Shown here one piece after another: positions 45,417 through 55,473 of a stretch of 64,000 bases of DNA. The notes under the pieces are model-generated. The model was not told the origin of the DNA and made no database searches. It saw only the letters and a list, made by a program, of their open reading frames with translations. Within the stretch, counting starts at the first letter, position 1. Each line of letters starts with the position of its first letter. The translations under genes and the position numbers were made by a program. Origin of the DNA: Leptospira kanakyensis (GTDB lineage Bacteria; Spirochaetota; Leptospiria; Leptospirales; Leptospiraceae); NCBI RefSeq assembly GCF_004769235.1, contig NZ_RQFG01000005.1:1458794-1522793 (forward strand), read 5' to 3'.

Positions 45417-46292
45417 ATGAAAATCCAACTTGATTTCATAAAGTTTTATTTTGAAATATGTGATGTTTCTATGGATTCTAACCAAAACCCCGCTGATATT
45501 TTAGAAAGTCTCTTTGTCATTCCCAGGGAAGTTCCCAAAACCATCCTCCGTAACCTCCTGGAACTCATTTATGATGTCAAAGTGGCCGGATCTGAAAACA
45601 TTCCGGAATCCGGTGGGGCTCTCATCATCTCCAACCATACCGATTATTTGGACATTCCCGTCCAAGGTGCCTTTGCCGATCGTAAAATCGTCTATTTGGG
45701 CAAATATGAGCTTTTCCACCCGCAGGAAGAGATTATGGCCATCATCAATCATAAAAGCTCTCCTTTCAATTACCCGCCTTTAAGCCTAACCAAGCCAGTC
45801 ATCGAGGTTTTGGTGAATTCTCTTGGCAGTGTGGTGAAAAAAAACCTGATCAATTGGGGGAGTATGCCCATCATTCGGAATGCCGCTAAGGATTCGGAAA
45901 TGGACAAACGGGCGGCCATGGACTATTACGAAAAACTAGAAACCTATATGGTGGATCTGATGAAAGATGGGGAACTACTTTCGATCTACCCAGAAGGTTC
46001 TCGTTCGGAAACAGGGGAATTGCAGTCCTTTCGGGCGATGGCGGCAAAACTGGCCATCCGTGCAGGAGTTCCCATCATCCCTTCTGGAATCGTTGGGGCG
46101 ACCAATATGTCCAAACCCAAGGCTTTCCTCACAGGAGATGCCTTCAAAACCAAAATTCGCTACCAGATTGGAAAACCCATCCTCCCTTCGGAATTCCCAA
46201 CAGGCCCTGAGAAAAAAGCGGCCAAAGAACTGACAGAAATTCTGGAAAATCGAGTGCGGGAACTGATGAAACAGGCGGAATCCATACTTTAG
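45417..46292 (+). CDS. PlsC-type 1-acylglycerol-3-phosphate acyltransferase family protein
   Basis: 291 residues. The acyltransferase motifs are ISNHTDYLDIP (HX4D), FADRKIVYLGKYELF, YPEGSRSETGEL (EGxRS) and GVPIIPSGIVG. The length and the missing membrane anchor make glycerolipid acylation at the membrane surface likely but unproven. The start is uncertain: the ATG at 45417 has little ribosome-binding sequence, and a second ATG at 45471 (MDSNQNPADILES) is possible. A terminator-like hairpin follows. Confidence 0.85.
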   Translation: MKIQLDFIKFYFEICDVSMDSNQNPADILESLFVIPREVPKTILRNLLELIYDVKVAGSENIPESGGALIISNHTDYLDIPVQGAFADRKIVYLGKYELFHPQEEIMAIINHKSSPFNYPPLSLTKPVIEVLVNSLGSVVKKNLINWGSMPIIRNAAKDSEMDKRAAMDYYEKLETYMVDLMKDGELLSIYPEGSRSETGELQSFRAMAAKLAIRAGVPIIPSGIVGATNMSKPKAFLTGDAFKTKIRYQIGKPILPSEFPTGPEKKAAKELTEILENRVRELMKQAESIL

Positions 46293-46312
46293 TCTCGACC
46301 TTTCGGAAAAAT

Positions 46313-46339
46313 ATGGCATAGTTTCCAAAGCTATGTCAT
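46313..46339 (+). other. Hairpin in the leader of icmF
   Basis: ATGGCATAG (46313-46321) pairs with CTATGTCAT (46331-46339), 9 bp with one G-U, around the loop TTTCCAAAG. It precedes the terminator-like hairpin at 46352. Confidence 0.35.
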
Positions 46340-46351
46340 TCTTGTCGCATT

Positions 46352-46379
46352 TTGCTATTGAATCCATAGCAATCTTTTT
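46352..46379 (+). terminator. Rho-independent terminator-like hairpin between plsC-like gene and icmF
   Basis: TTGCTAT (46352-46358) pairs perfectly with ATAGCAA (46366-46372) around TGAATCC and is followed by TCTTTTT. It may end the acyltransferase transcript or act as an attenuator 16 bases before the icmF start. Confidence 0.55.
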
Positions 46380-46394
46380 AGAACGTTGTTCTCT

Positions 46395-49300
46395 ATGACC
46401 ACCGAAACCCTCATATACACCCCCCAAAACAAAATTCGCTTTGTGACGGCGGCCTCTCTTTTTGATGGGCACGACGCCTCCATCAATATCATGCGGAGGA
46501 TTTTGCAACAAAGTGGGGTGGAAGTGATCCACTTGGGCCACAACCGGAGTGTGCAAGAGATTGTCCAATGTGCCATCCAGGAAGACGTCCAAGGGATTGC
46601 CATCACCAGTTACCAAGGTGGTCATGTGGAATACTTTCAATACATGATTGATCTTCTAAAAAAAGAAGGGGCAGGTCACATTCGGGTGTTTGGTGGTGGT
46701 GGCGGAACCATTCTCCCTTCGGAGATTGAAGTTTTACACAAATATGGTGTGGCTCATATTTATTCTCCTGATGAAGGACGAACCCTTGGATTGCAAGGGA
46801 TGATCAATGATGTGGTCAAAAAATCTGATTTCCCAACTCCACTTTCGTTTAACGGAGATTTGACGTCACAAATCCAAAATAAAAATTATTTAGCATTGGG
46901 CCAAGCCATCACGCAGATGGAATTTTCTCTTCTGCAAGAAAAAACAAATTACTCCATCAATTTAGAATTTCCTCCACCGAAAAAAAACATTCCTGTTCTT
47001 GGGATCACAGGGACTGGTGGCGCTGGTAAATCTTCTTTGACTGATGAACTCGTACGTCGTTATTTACATGATTTTCCAGACAAAACCATTGCGATTCTTT
47101 CCGTAGACCCATCCAAACGAAAGACTGGTGGTGCCCTCCTTGGAGATCGGATTCGTATGAATTCCATCTTTAACGAAAGAGTGTATATGAGATCGTTTGC
47201 GACAAGAGAAGCAAACATTGCCCTCAATCGGAGTGTGAAAGGAGCCATCCAAATTTTAAAGTCTGCGGGTTATGATCTCATCATTGTTGAAACTGCTGGG
47301 ATTGGGCAAAGTGATTCCGAAATTACTGAGGTCGCCGATGTTTCGTTATACGTGATGACACCAGAATATGGGGCTGCCACCCAATTAGAAAAAATCGATA
47401 TGATCGATTATGCAGATGTGATTTCGATCAATAAGTTTGACAAACGTGGGGCCCTAGATGCCCTTCGTGATGTTAAAAAACAATACCAAAGGTCTCGCAA
47501 TTTATTCAATGATCCAGTCGATGTGATGCCCGTGTACGGAACCATTGCGTCACAGTTCCAAGATGCCGGGACAGATGAACTGTATGCCCATTTGATTGGA
47601 GTTGTGATCCAAAAAAACAAACTAGATTGGAAAACAAACTCTGCTAAAAACCAAAAAGGAGGAGAAGCCTCCGTTGTGCTTCCACCTGACCGGGTTCGGT
47701 ATTTGACAGAAATCAAAGAAGAAATTGATCGGAATGCTGATTGGATTTCGAAAGAAGCAGAAATTGCTAGATCCGCCTACCAACTGAAAGGTGCCATTTC
47801 TGTTTTATCTAAAAAAGGAAAATCTACAACTGACTTAGAATCCGAATATCAATTGTTATGGGATTCTTTGTCACTTGATTCACGAAACATTCTGGATACA
47901 TGGTCGGAAAAAATTGAATCCTTTCGTAAGGAACAATATTCTTATTTTGTTCGTGGGAAAGAAATCAAAGTTGATAACTATACAGTTTCCTTAAGCCATT
48001 TAAAAATTCCTAAAATTGCCACTCCTCGTTTTGTAGATTGGGGTGATATTTTACATTGGTCTTACCAAGAAAACTTTCCCGGTTTTTTTCCTTATACGGC
48101 GGGAGTGTATCCTTACAAACGAAGTGGGGAAGATCCAACTCGTATGTTTGCCGGAGAAGGTGGGCCCGAAAGAACCAACCGTCGTTTCCATTATTTGAGT
48201 TCAGGAATGCCCGCCAAACGGCTGTCAACCGCTTTTGACTCGGTGACATTATACGGGGAAGATCCAGACATTCGTCCTGATATTTATGGAAAAATCGGAA
48301 ATTCTGGTGTGAATGTTGCCACGCTCGATGATGCCAAAAAACTTTATTCCGGTTTTGATCTTTGTGATCCTTCCACTTCTGTATCCATGACCATCAATGG
48401 TCCTGCACCAATGGTACTTGCTTTTTTCCTAAATGCAGCCATCGACCAGGCTTGTGAAAAATACATTCGCTCTGAAGGTAAAACAGAAGAAGTGAAATCC
48501 CAAATTCAAAAAATCTATGCGACCAAAGGACAAGAGGTTCCAAGTTTCGGCGGTTCTCTCCCAGAAACTAACGATGGTTTGGGTCTTTTGCTTCTTGGTG
48601 TGACGGGTGATGAAGTATTACCTAAAGATGTGTACACAAAATTAAAAAAAGAAGCCCTTTCTCAAGTGCGAGGCACTGTGCAAGCAGACATTCTAAAAGA
48701 AGACCAAGCCCAAAATACTTGTATTTTCTCTACTGAATTTGCCTTAAAGATGATGGGAGATATCCAACACCATTTCATTCAAAATGCAGTTCGGAATTTT
48801 TATTCTGTTTCGATTAGTGGATACCATATTGCTGAGGCAGGTGCCAATCCTATCACCCAAGTTGCTTTTACGTTAGCCAATGGATTCACTTATGTAGAAT
48901 ACTACTTAAGTCGTGGGATGGACATCAACGAGTTTGCTCCGAACCTTTCTTTCTTTTTTTCCAATGGGATTGATCCTGAATATTCTGTGATTGGACGTGT
49001 GGCTCGTAGGATTTGGGCCAAAGCAATGAAGTTCAAATACCGAGCCAATGAACGTTCCCAAATGTTAAAGTATCATATCCAAACATCGGGTAGGTCTTTA
49101 CACTCCCAAGAAATAGATTTTAATGATATAAGAACCACGTTACAGGCATTATACGCCATTTATGATAATTGTAATTCGCTTCATACCAATGCTTATGATG
49201 AAGCCATCACAACACCAACAGAAGAATCGGTGCGAAGGGCAGTGGCGATTCAGCTCATCATCAATCGGGAGCTTGGTCTTGCTAAAAATGAAAATCCATT

Positions 49301-49769
49301 ACAAGGTGCTTTCATCATTGAAGAACTCACTAACCTTGTGGAAGACGCGATCTTAACCGAATTCAACCGACTGACGGAAAGAGGTGGGGTACTTGGTGCT
49401 ATGGAGAGAATGTACCAAAGGAATAAAATCCAAGAAGAATCCCTCCATTATGAAACTTTAAAACATACGGGTGAGTATCCCATCATCGGTGTGAATACTT
49501 TTTTAAACAGTAAAGGATCGCCAACGGTAATTCCCGGTGAGGTGATTCGTTCGACAGATGAGGAGAAAAGGCAACAAATCGGAAATTTGAAGGCGTTTCA
49601 AAAACGAAATGAAGGCAAAACTGAGGTTGCGATTACAAAATTAAAACAAGTAGCTCGTGCGAAAGAAAATATCTTTCAAGAGTTACTGGAAACAGTGAAA
49701 GTGGCGTCCTTAGGGCAGATCTCTCACACTTTGTATGAAGTGGGAGGTCAGTACCGTCGTAACATGTAA
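46395..49769 (+). CDS. icmF: Fused acyl-CoA mutase with G-protein chaperone (IcmF type)
   Basis: 1124 residues. The B12-binding domain comes first (about 15-145; [18 protein letters not shown] with the cobalt-ligating His, then GGGGGTILP). A MeaI-type GTPase domain follows (about 195-410; [10 protein letters not shown]-loop near residue 205, [17 protein letters not shown]). The catalytic barrel is at about 520-1090, with [31 protein letters not shown] and [14 protein letters not shown]. This domain order defines IcmF, which interconverts isobutyryl- and n-butyryl-CoA, with some members acting on other branched acyl-CoAs. Methylmalonyl-CoA as substrate is less likely. ATG 46395 was chosen over an upstream TTG at 46386; neither has a clear ribosome site. 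Confidence 0.92.
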   Translation: MTTETLIYTPQNKIRFVTAASLFDGHDASINIMRRILQQSGVEVIHLGHNRSVQEIVQCAIQEDVQGIAITSYQGGHVEYFQYMIDLLKKEGAGHIRVFGGGGGTILPSEIEVLHKYGVAHIYSPDEGRTLGLQGMINDVVKKSDFPTPLSFNGDLTSQIQNKNYLALGQAITQMEFSLLQEKTNYSINLEFPPPKKNIPVLGITGTGGAGKSSLTDELVRRYLHDFPDKTIAILSVDPSKRKTGGALLGDRIRMNSIFNERVYMRSFATREANIALNRSVKGAIQILKSAGYDLIIVETAGIGQSDSEITEVADVSLYVMTPEYGAATQLEKIDMIDYADVISINKFDKRGALDALRDVKKQYQRSRNLFNDPVDVMPVYGTIASQFQDAGTDELYAHLIGVVIQKNKLDWKTNSAKNQKGGEASVVLPPDRVRYLTEIKEEIDRNADWISKEAEIARSAYQLKGAISVLSKKGKSTTDLESEYQLLWDSLSLDSRNILDTWSEKIESFRKEQYSYFVRGKEIKVDNYTVSLSHLKIPKIATPRFVDWGDILHWSYQENFPGFFPYTAGVYPYKRSGEDPTRMFAGEGGPERTNRRFHYLSSGMPAKRLSTAFDSVTLYGEDPDIRPDIYGKIGNSGVNVATLDDAKKLYSGFDLCDPSTSVSMTINGPAPMVLAFFLNAAIDQACEKYIRSEGKTEEVKSQIQKIYATKGQEVPSFGGSLPETNDGLGLLLLGVTGDEVLPKDVYTKLKKEALSQVRGTVQADILKEDQAQNTCIFSTEFALKMMGDIQHHFIQNAVRNFYSVSISGYHIAEAGANPITQVAFTLANGFTYVEYYLSRGMDINEFAPNLSFFFSNGIDPEYSVIGRVARRIWAKAMKFKYRANERSQMLKYHIQTSGRSLHSQEIDFNDIRTTLQALYAIYDNCNSLHTNAYDEAITTPTEESVRRAVAIQLIINRELGLAKNENPLQGAFIIEELTNLVEDAILTEFNRLTERGGVLGAMERMYQRNKIQEESLHYETLKHTGEYPIIGVNTFLNSKGSPTVIPGEVIRSTDEEKRQQIGNLKAFQKRNEGKTEVAITKLKQVARAKENIFQELLETVKVASLGQISHTLYEVGGQYRRNM

Positions 49770-49807
49770 ACAAAGGAAGGGGTAGTTTATTTACCCTTGG
49801 TGACTCT

Positions 49808-51508
49808 ATGATTTCTTGGGATTTGATCAAAAAACACAAACTGGGAATTCCATTACTCTGGGACATAACGATGGTTTTTGTTGTCCTTGGGAACTTAGCT
49901 CTCATCATTTTTGATTTGAGTTATTTAAGTTTACGACCGTTTTACTTTCATAAGTTCCCAGAAATTTTAAAACTTTATGACAAACCAATTTTAGGAATTG
50001 AAACTCATCGAACCACAACGGCTTACACTGATTTGGTGGATGATTTAAAATATTTAACCCAACTACGTGATGATGGTTTTCGGGAAAACCAAAGAAAAAT
50101 CACGAGAGAAGAAATCTATAAAACTCTAACTTCTTTAAAATCACAAGTATCAAATGAAAAGTTTGATTCGTTATATGCTAACTTTGAGTACGCAATTCAA
50201 ATTGAAGATGTCCAAGTCCGCCGAAAAAAAGTGGAAGAGACTTTGGTTCTACTTAATGATTTTTTTAGTGTTTTAGAAGAGACGGATGAGATTACAACAC
50301 TCAGTGAACTATCAGAAAAATATGCTTTTATCAACCGTTTGAGTGTTGAGGCAAATGAATCCAAAGAAATTTTATCCATTTTGCAAAAGATGGACAAACG
50401 AATGTTAGAGATTGTGGAAACCAATCCCTTTGCGATGTCAGGACAAACGAAATTTTTATCTGAGATACAAACCGGTATTAAAAACGAATACCAAACTCAT
50501 AAAACAAAAGCAAGAGACATCAAACTAAGGCAAGAACTGGATCCAGTTTTAAACAGAGATCGAATTCCATCCACGGTTGTGGCGTTTGCTTGGTTTTGGA
50601 GAGACCAAAACAGATCCCTCGAACAAAAAATTGATTTTTTTAATTCTCATTTTAAAGAGTATTTTGCCCTTAATTATTACCGAGCCATTGCATCTGATGG
50701 AAGTCCTGTTAACAACTATTTACTGTTAGATGCGCCGTTTCTATTTTTCTTTTTGGCTGAATTTATCATTAGTTGGCTCATTGCCATTCGTAATAAATCC
50801 TATATTGCTTGGTTTTTGTATCCTATTTACCATTGGTATGATGTACTCGGACTCATTCCGATTGCAACCTTCCGTTTCTTCCGTTTGGTTCGGGTGTACA
50901 AAATTTATCTGATGTTACAAACCAATCAATTCACTAAAATTTTAGGAAATGATTTGATCAGTAAAACTTTGCGATATTATTCCAATATCATCAAAGAAGA
51001 AATTTCTGATATTGTCACCATCCAGATCTTAACGGAAACTCAGAATGAAGTAAAATCCGGAAATTCACTTGATCAACTTGTGAATGCCATTGATCAAAAC
51101 CGCGATGAATTAAAAAAAGTCGCTATCAAAAATATTGCAAAGTCGGCGCAAAATCCAAACTTACAAGCGTTAATCCAGAATTTGGTAACAGAAGTTTCAG
51201 AACGTGTTTCTGCAAATATGAAACCCATCTCTCTATTGCCAAAAGATATGCAAGCCAATCTTACCAAACAAATTAGTTTGACTATTTATTCTGCGATATC
51301 ACAAGCAACGGTGGCGATGGCAACTGATCCTTCCGGAAGAAAGTCGATAGAGAACTTAATTGATTATATCATCGATGAAATGATTGTTTTTGCACAAGAT
51401 CCAGATATGGTAAAACTCAATACGAACATTACCGTCGCTCTCATTGAAAATATGAAAAAATCAATCGGTGAGAAAAAATGGTTAAAAGCGGAAATAGGAA
51501 ATAGTTAA
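49808..51508 (+). CDS. Membrane protein with voltage-sensor-like helices
   Basis: 566 residues. One helix near residues 17-40 precedes a large helical domain (60-300, coiled-coil-like). A cluster of helices at about 303-375 resembles S2-S4 of voltage-gated channels: FFFLAEFIISWLIAIRNKS (acidic S2), WYDVLGLIPIATFRFF (S3) and FRFFRLVRVYKIY (basic every third residue, S4). No pore loop or pore helices follow; instead a helical C-terminal domain (385-566) continues. A voltage- or lipid-responsive regulator is conceivable. It follows icmF by 38 bases, with no clear functional link. Confidence 0.65.
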   Translation: MISWDLIKKHKLGIPLLWDITMVFVVLGNLALIIFDLSYLSLRPFYFHKFPEILKLYDKPILGIETHRTTTAYTDLVDDLKYLTQLRDDGFRENQRKITREEIYKTLTSLKSQVSNEKFDSLYANFEYAIQIEDVQVRRKKVEETLVLLNDFFSVLEETDEITTLSELSEKYAFINRLSVEANESKEILSILQKMDKRMLEIVETNPFAMSGQTKFLSEIQTGIKNEYQTHKTKARDIKLRQELDPVLNRDRIPSTVVAFAWFWRDQNRSLEQKIDFFNSHFKEYFALNYYRAIASDGSPVNNYLLLDAPFLFFFLAEFIISWLIAIRNKSYIAWFLYPIYHWYDVLGLIPIATFRFFRLVRVYKIYLMLQTNQFTKILGNDLISKTLRYYSNIIKEEISDIVTIQILTETQNEVKSGNSLDQLVNAIDQNRDELKKVAIKNIAKSAQNPNLQALIQNLVTEVSERVSANMKPISLLPKDMQANLTKQISLTIYSAISQATVAMATDPSGRKSIENLIDYIIDEMIVFAQDPDMVKLNTNITVALIENMKKSIGEKKWLKAEIGNS

Positions 51509-51565
51509 ATCTACAAACTCTATTTGTTTCTTCCGTTTTCGAACACTGTTTTATACTGAAAAAAG

Positions 51566-51589
51566 TCTTGTTTTCTTTGGAAAACAAGA
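51566..51589 (+). other. Perfect 10-bp hairpin before the exported-protein gene
   Basis: TCTTGTTTTC (51566-51575) and GAAAACAAGA (51580-51589) pair perfectly around TTTG. No U-run follows. It lies 15 bases before the TTG at 51605 and could affect termination or translation. Confidence 0.4.
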
Positions 51590-51604
51590 TCTGATCAATC
51601 CACT

Positions 51605-52126
51605 TTGATTTCCTTTTTTAGAAATTTGTTTTTTGTTTGTTTGGTTTTGTTTCCAGGACTTATACTAGTTGCTCAACCTAAAACTTTAAAATTACAAACC
51701 AAAACCTGGATTCTTAAGGATCAGAAAGGAAATTGGAAACCCATGGAACTTGTTTGGGAAGAAAGTTCGGGTGCTGTTGCCCCTGAATTTCGGTATGGAA
51801 AACAATTCCGATTGGTCGCCGAACAAAAAAAAGTTTTGCTCACACGTAAGGTGTCTCGTGCAGGCAAACAAATACTCAATGAAACCAAAGAAATCTCTCC
51901 CAAATTGTATGAATCTTGGATGCAAAAACTATCCCAATTGGGAATACAATCCATACCCTTTGAATCTCCACCAACAGAAACAATCACCGGCGTGAGTTAT
52001 AACTTTGTTTCCTTTCAGTTAAGTTCCACCAAATCGAAGTTTTACTATCGTTTAGAGGAACGGAAAGAACCAAATTGGAAACAGAAAAACAGTATCATAA
52101 ATATTATTGAAAGGATGAAACCATGA
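51605..52126 (+). CDS. Small exported protein preceding the papain-family protease
   Basis: 173 residues from a TTG start. Signal peptide ISFFRNLFFVCLVLFPGLILVAQ. The mature part is beta-rich and basic (TLKLQTKTWILKDQKGNWKP) and has no recognised domain. The last codon overlaps the protease start (ATGA), so it could be an inhibitor, chaperone or substrate of that protease; this is inference from position. No good Shine-Dalgarno sequence is visible. Confidence 0.65.
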   Translation: MISFFRNLFFVCLVLFPGLILVAQPKTLKLQTKTWILKDQKGNWKPMELVWEESSGAVAPEFRYGKQFRLVAEQKKVLLTRKVSRAGKQILNETKEISPKLYESWMQKLSQLGIQSIPFESPPTETITGVSYNFVSFQLSSTKSKFYYRLEERKEPNWKQKNSIINIIERMKP

Positions 52127-54567
52127 TTTTAAAACTTAATAGATTGATCTTTGGATCGTTGATTTTGTTTGCGAGTGCAATTCTCGCAGAAGAATTTGAT
52201 CCGAGTAGCGTACGTTCTCCTGGATGTAAACCGGGAACTTTTTCTTGCGGTTATATTCCGAGTTCCAAAGAAATTCAAGATAGTATTCCTCTCAAAAGAG
52301 ATTTTAATTCCTTCGATGAGTTACCGAAATCCATAGATTTATCTTCTATGATGCCTCCAGTGGGAAACCAAGGGCAACAAAATAGTTGTGTGGCATGGGC
52401 ATCTGGTTATGCGATCAAATCGTATTTATTAAAAAACAAAGGACAGGCTTCGGAATATGATCCACCTTTCGCTGGTGGAAAAGGAAATTATGTATTTTCA
52501 CCAGCTTTTATTTATAACCAACAAAATGGTGGTGTAGATAAAGGTTTGTATTACTATAAAACGATGGAATTTTTAAAATCTAACGGTGCCGCTCCTTGGA
52601 GTAGTATGCCTTATTCTGATAAAGATTATCTTTCACAACCTTCACAAAGTTCTAAAAAAGAAGCACTCAAATACAAAATTAAATCATTCTCTAGATTGAA
52701 TTATAAAAATCCAGATGAGATTAAGCGTGCGTTAGCTGGGAAAAATGTGGTACTGGTGGGAATGATCATTGATGATGCCTTTTATAAGGTAAAAGGTTCC
52801 GCTGTTTATGATCAGAACAGTGGGCAAAGTTACGGTGGTCATGCCATGACGATCGTTGGTTATGATGATAATAAAAAATCGAAATCTGGGAAGATGGGAG
52901 CCTTTAAATTACAAAACTCTTGGGGAACGAATTGGGGGGATAAAGGTTTCGGTTGGGTGTCTTATTCAATGCTTGCTAAAGTAGGGCAAGAGACTTATGC
53001 CATTATCGATGAACCAGCCCCACAAAACACACCAACAGTGGTGGCACCAACAAAAAAACAGGTGGTTCCACCGACTGAGATCAAAGTTTCTAAAGGGGAA
53101 TTTGATACAAAAATTATATTAACATGGAATCACCAAGACTTGGCAGTTGCCTATTTAATTCAAAGGAAAGAAGAAGGTGCATTTTATGATTTAGCGTATG
53201 CTGATAAACCAAGTTTTACTGATTTATATGTATCGCCTAATTCTACTTATTCGTACAGGATCCTTTCCATTGGTTCAGAAGAAGTTTCTGTGGCTTCTTT
53301 GGAAGTAGAGGGATTTACAGCAGCTGAACCACAGTCAGGGAATATTGGTCAAGTGGTTGGTCTTACAGGCACCGTTTATGTAAATGGAAATACACCGAAT
53401 GTAGAATTAAGTTGGTCCGCATTGGACGGGGCAACGAGTTATTCGATTGCACGTTCTGATTCTTCCCTGAAATGGAAGAATATTGGAACGAGTAAAACTC
53501 CAAGTTTTATTGATCCATCTCCAAAACTAGGAGAATCTAATTTTTACCGAGTCAATGCGCTTGTGCAATCAAAACTAACCGGAGATTGGAGTGAATCTGT
53601 AGCTATCGATGTAGCAGACCAAAACGTACTACCTAATCAAGTGAGTCACTTAACTGCGACTAGTGGAGATTATGCGAATAAAATTATTTTAAATTGGGAT
53701 GCAGCTCCTGGTGCAAAAACATATTATTTATATCGATTTGATGAAAGAGCTGAACCTTCTGGTCAATTCGAAATTTCTGGAACGAGTTATACTGATTCCG
53801 ATCCATCCATTCAAAATGGAAATCAATATTTATATACTATTATTTCTGCCAATGATCTCGGTTATGCAGAACCTAGTGAAGTTGCCATTGGAAAAACTGA
53901 TCCTGCACTTACAAAGAGAGCAGGTGGTGTGACATTGGCTCCACCAAAACAATTGTTATCAAATGCTGTTGGTAAGGACAAAATAGTAACTTTAAAATGG
54001 GATTCTGTAAAAGATAGTTTTGAATATTATATTTATCGCAAACAGATGAAAGGTGGTGGCAAGTTAGGGAAACTTGAATTTGTTTCCGGTGTTGATTCTA
54101 AAAAAAATACCTTTAGTGAAACCTTTCCCGGAAACTCTGGTGATTTATTTTTATACTCAGTTCGCTCGAAATCGGAATTTGGTTTTGAATCGAAGGATTC
54201 CAATTTTGTATCTGTATTTTGGAATGAACCAAAAAACCAAGTGAAAAAAAGAGCTATGTCTTTGGAAGAATTACCAACTTCTTTTGTGGGGAAATGGTCT
54301 TCCATGTATTGGAATCCAAAATCTGGTCCACAAACTGTTATGGTAGAAATTTTAGGGAACGGACAAGATTTTACCGCTAAATTAAAGTTAAACGAAAAAG
54401 AGATTCAGCAATTTAAAGGATCGTGGACACCTGGAAGCCATTCTTTAAAAACAAATGGATTTTTGTTTGAATTATCGAAATCATTAGAAGGAAATTCGTT
54501 GGCTCAGTTCCAATCCATCAAAGATTTTGAGAATGGAACAGAACTGAGTTTTATCAAAGAAAAATAA
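52123..54567 (+). CDS. Papain-family (C1A) cysteine protease with Fn3-like repeats
   Basis: 814 residues. Signal peptide (LIFGSLILFASAILAEE), then a C1 peptidase domain (about 65-300) with Gln83 and Cys89 (VGNQGQQNSCVAWASG), His240 (YGGHAMTIVGYDD) and Asn265 (LQNSWGTNWGDKGFGWV). No separate inhibitor propeptide is evident. Four beta-sandwich repeats of fibronectin III type follow at about 315-720 (e.g. TKIILTWNHQDLAVAYLIQR, ANKIILNWDAAPGAKTYYLY), and a C-terminal domain at about 730-814 (LPTSFVGKWSSMYWNPKSGP). Probably secreted or surface-exposed. Secreted papain-type proteases with adhesin-like repeats are uncommon in bacteria. Confidence 0.9.
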   Translation: MILKLNRLIFGSLILFASAILAEEFDPSSVRSPGCKPGTFSCGYIPSSKEIQDSIPLKRDFNSFDELPKSIDLSSMMPPVGNQGQQNSCVAWASGYAIKSYLLKNKGQASEYDPPFAGGKGNYVFSPAFIYNQQNGGVDKGLYYYKTMEFLKSNGAAPWSSMPYSDKDYLSQPSQSSKKEALKYKIKSFSRLNYKNPDEIKRALAGKNVVLVGMIIDDAFYKVKGSAVYDQNSGQSYGGHAMTIVGYDDNKKSKSGKMGAFKLQNSWGTNWGDKGFGWVSYSMLAKVGQETYAIIDEPAPQNTPTVVAPTKKQVVPPTEIKVSKGEFDTKIILTWNHQDLAVAYLIQRKEEGAFYDLAYADKPSFTDLYVSPNSTYSYRILSIGSEEVSVASLEVEGFTAAEPQSGNIGQVVGLTGTVYVNGNTPNVELSWSALDGATSYSIARSDSSLKWKNIGTSKTPSFIDPSPKLGESNFYRVNALVQSKLTGDWSESVAIDVADQNVLPNQVSHLTATSGDYANKIILNWDAAPGAKTYYLYRFDERAEPSGQFEISGTSYTDSDPSIQNGNQYLYTIISANDLGYAEPSEVAIGKTDPALTKRAGGVTLAPPKQLLSNAVGKDKIVTLKWDSVKDSFEYYIYRKQMKGGGKLGKLEFVSGVDSKKNTFSETFPGNSGDLFLYSVRSKSEFGFESKDSNFVSVFWNEPKNQVKKRAMSLEELPTSFVGKWSSMYWNPKSGPQTVMVEILGNGQDFTAKLKLNEKEIQQFKGSWTPGSHSLKTNGFLFELSKSLEGNSLAQFQSIKDFENGTELSFIKEK

Positions 54568-54570
54568 TTT

Positions 54571-54597
54571 AGATTTTCACTTTGTTAAAGTGGAAAT
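54571..54597. terminator. Bidirectional terminator-like hairpin
   Basis: TTTCACTTT (54575-54583) pairs with AAAGTGGAA (54587-54595) around GTT, flanked by A/T runs on both sides, exactly between the convergent protease and cytochrome genes. Confidence 0.65.
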
Positions 54598-55473
54598 TTA
54601 AATTGTTTGTAAATAAATCCAAAGTGCCTTGAGTTCTGTGTCCGTTAGTTGGCCCAAACTTTGCCAAGGCATTGGAAATTTCATCTCTGAACCATCGGGA
54701 CGTTTTCCTGTTCTGATCGTTTGGATGAAACTACTTTCTGTATAATTTGTTAGTCCGGCTTTACTGATATCTTGAGACGGTGGCCATTCGGGAGGAGCTC
54801 CTTGGATGGGTTCACCTTTTAAACTAAATCCATGACAACCAGTACAAGTGGATGCAACATATTTTCCATATTCCAACGAAACTGAAGGTTTAATATTTGT
54901 TAAGTGAACCATATCATGATTGATGATTTCAGCAGAAACAAAAACTGGAATTTCTCCAATCAAATATAAAAATCTTCCCAAAGGGCCTGGTTTGATATCT
55001 CCTTGTGGTTTGTCTACGGCAGGAGTGGAACGTAAATAGGAAATCAATTTACCAACGTCTTCGTTGGTCATTCCTTGGAAATCGGTTGAGGGCATAAAAA
55101 TTAAAGCCTTACCATTTTTTCCTACACCATGTCGGATTGCGACAGCAAGTTCTTCATCCGATCTGTCTGATAAAACTCCACCTTTACCCGATGTTAGGTT
55201 AGCTCCGGATAGAGTTCCGATGGCTGGATCCTGAATGAATGTCCTTCCACTTCCATCTACATCATGACAATCTCCGCAACCTCTGGATTGGTAGAGGCGT
55301 TTTCCTTCGGTTGTGTCAGCGGGTTTAGAAAATTTGGGTATGGGGACAGACTTTACTTCGTAGGTTTTGTTCATCCGTATCGAACTGATCATATAGATGG
55401 TTGTGACCAAGAGAACGAAAAAGCCCACTAAGGAAAGAAAGGTGAAAAGAAAGATTCGGGATATTTTTTTCAT
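54598..55473 (-). CDS. Membrane-anchored dihaem cytochrome c
   Basis: 291 residues. An N-terminal membrane anchor (MKKISRIFLFTFLSLVGFFV) precedes two c-type haem sites, RGCGDCHDVDG (about 60-70) and STCTGCHGFSL (about 200), each followed by Met-ligand candidates (FMPSTDFQGM, KFPMPWQSLG). These are periplasmic electron carriers or subunits of dehydrogenases. The upstream in-frame start at 55596 would begin inside a dispersed repeat, so the ATG at 55473 was chosen. No oxidase or dehydrogenase partner is adjacent. Confidence 0.88.
   Translation of the reverse strand: MKKISRIFLFTFLSLVGFFVLLVTTIYMISSIRMNKTYEVKSVPIPKFSKPADTTEGKRLYQSRGCGDCHDVDGSGRTFIQDPAIGTLSGANLTSGKGGVLSDRSDEELAVAIRHGVGKNGKALIFMPSTDFQGMTNEDVGKLISYLRSTPAVDKPQGDIKPGPLGRFLYLIGEIPVFVSAEIINHDMVHLTNIKPSVSLEYGKYVASTCTGCHGFSLKGEPIQGAPPEWPPSQDISKAGLTNYTESSFIQTIRTGKRPDGSEMKFPMPWQSLGQLTDTELKALWIYLQTI

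Noticed and set aside
46293..46394. Cobalamin riboswitch before icmF
   Set aside because: The leader is only about 100 bases and shows no B12-box; the hairpins are simple.
45975..46640. 221-codon minus-strand frame across the plsC-like/icmF junction
   Set aside because: It is antisense to two well-supported genes and has no protein-like motif; a shadow frame.
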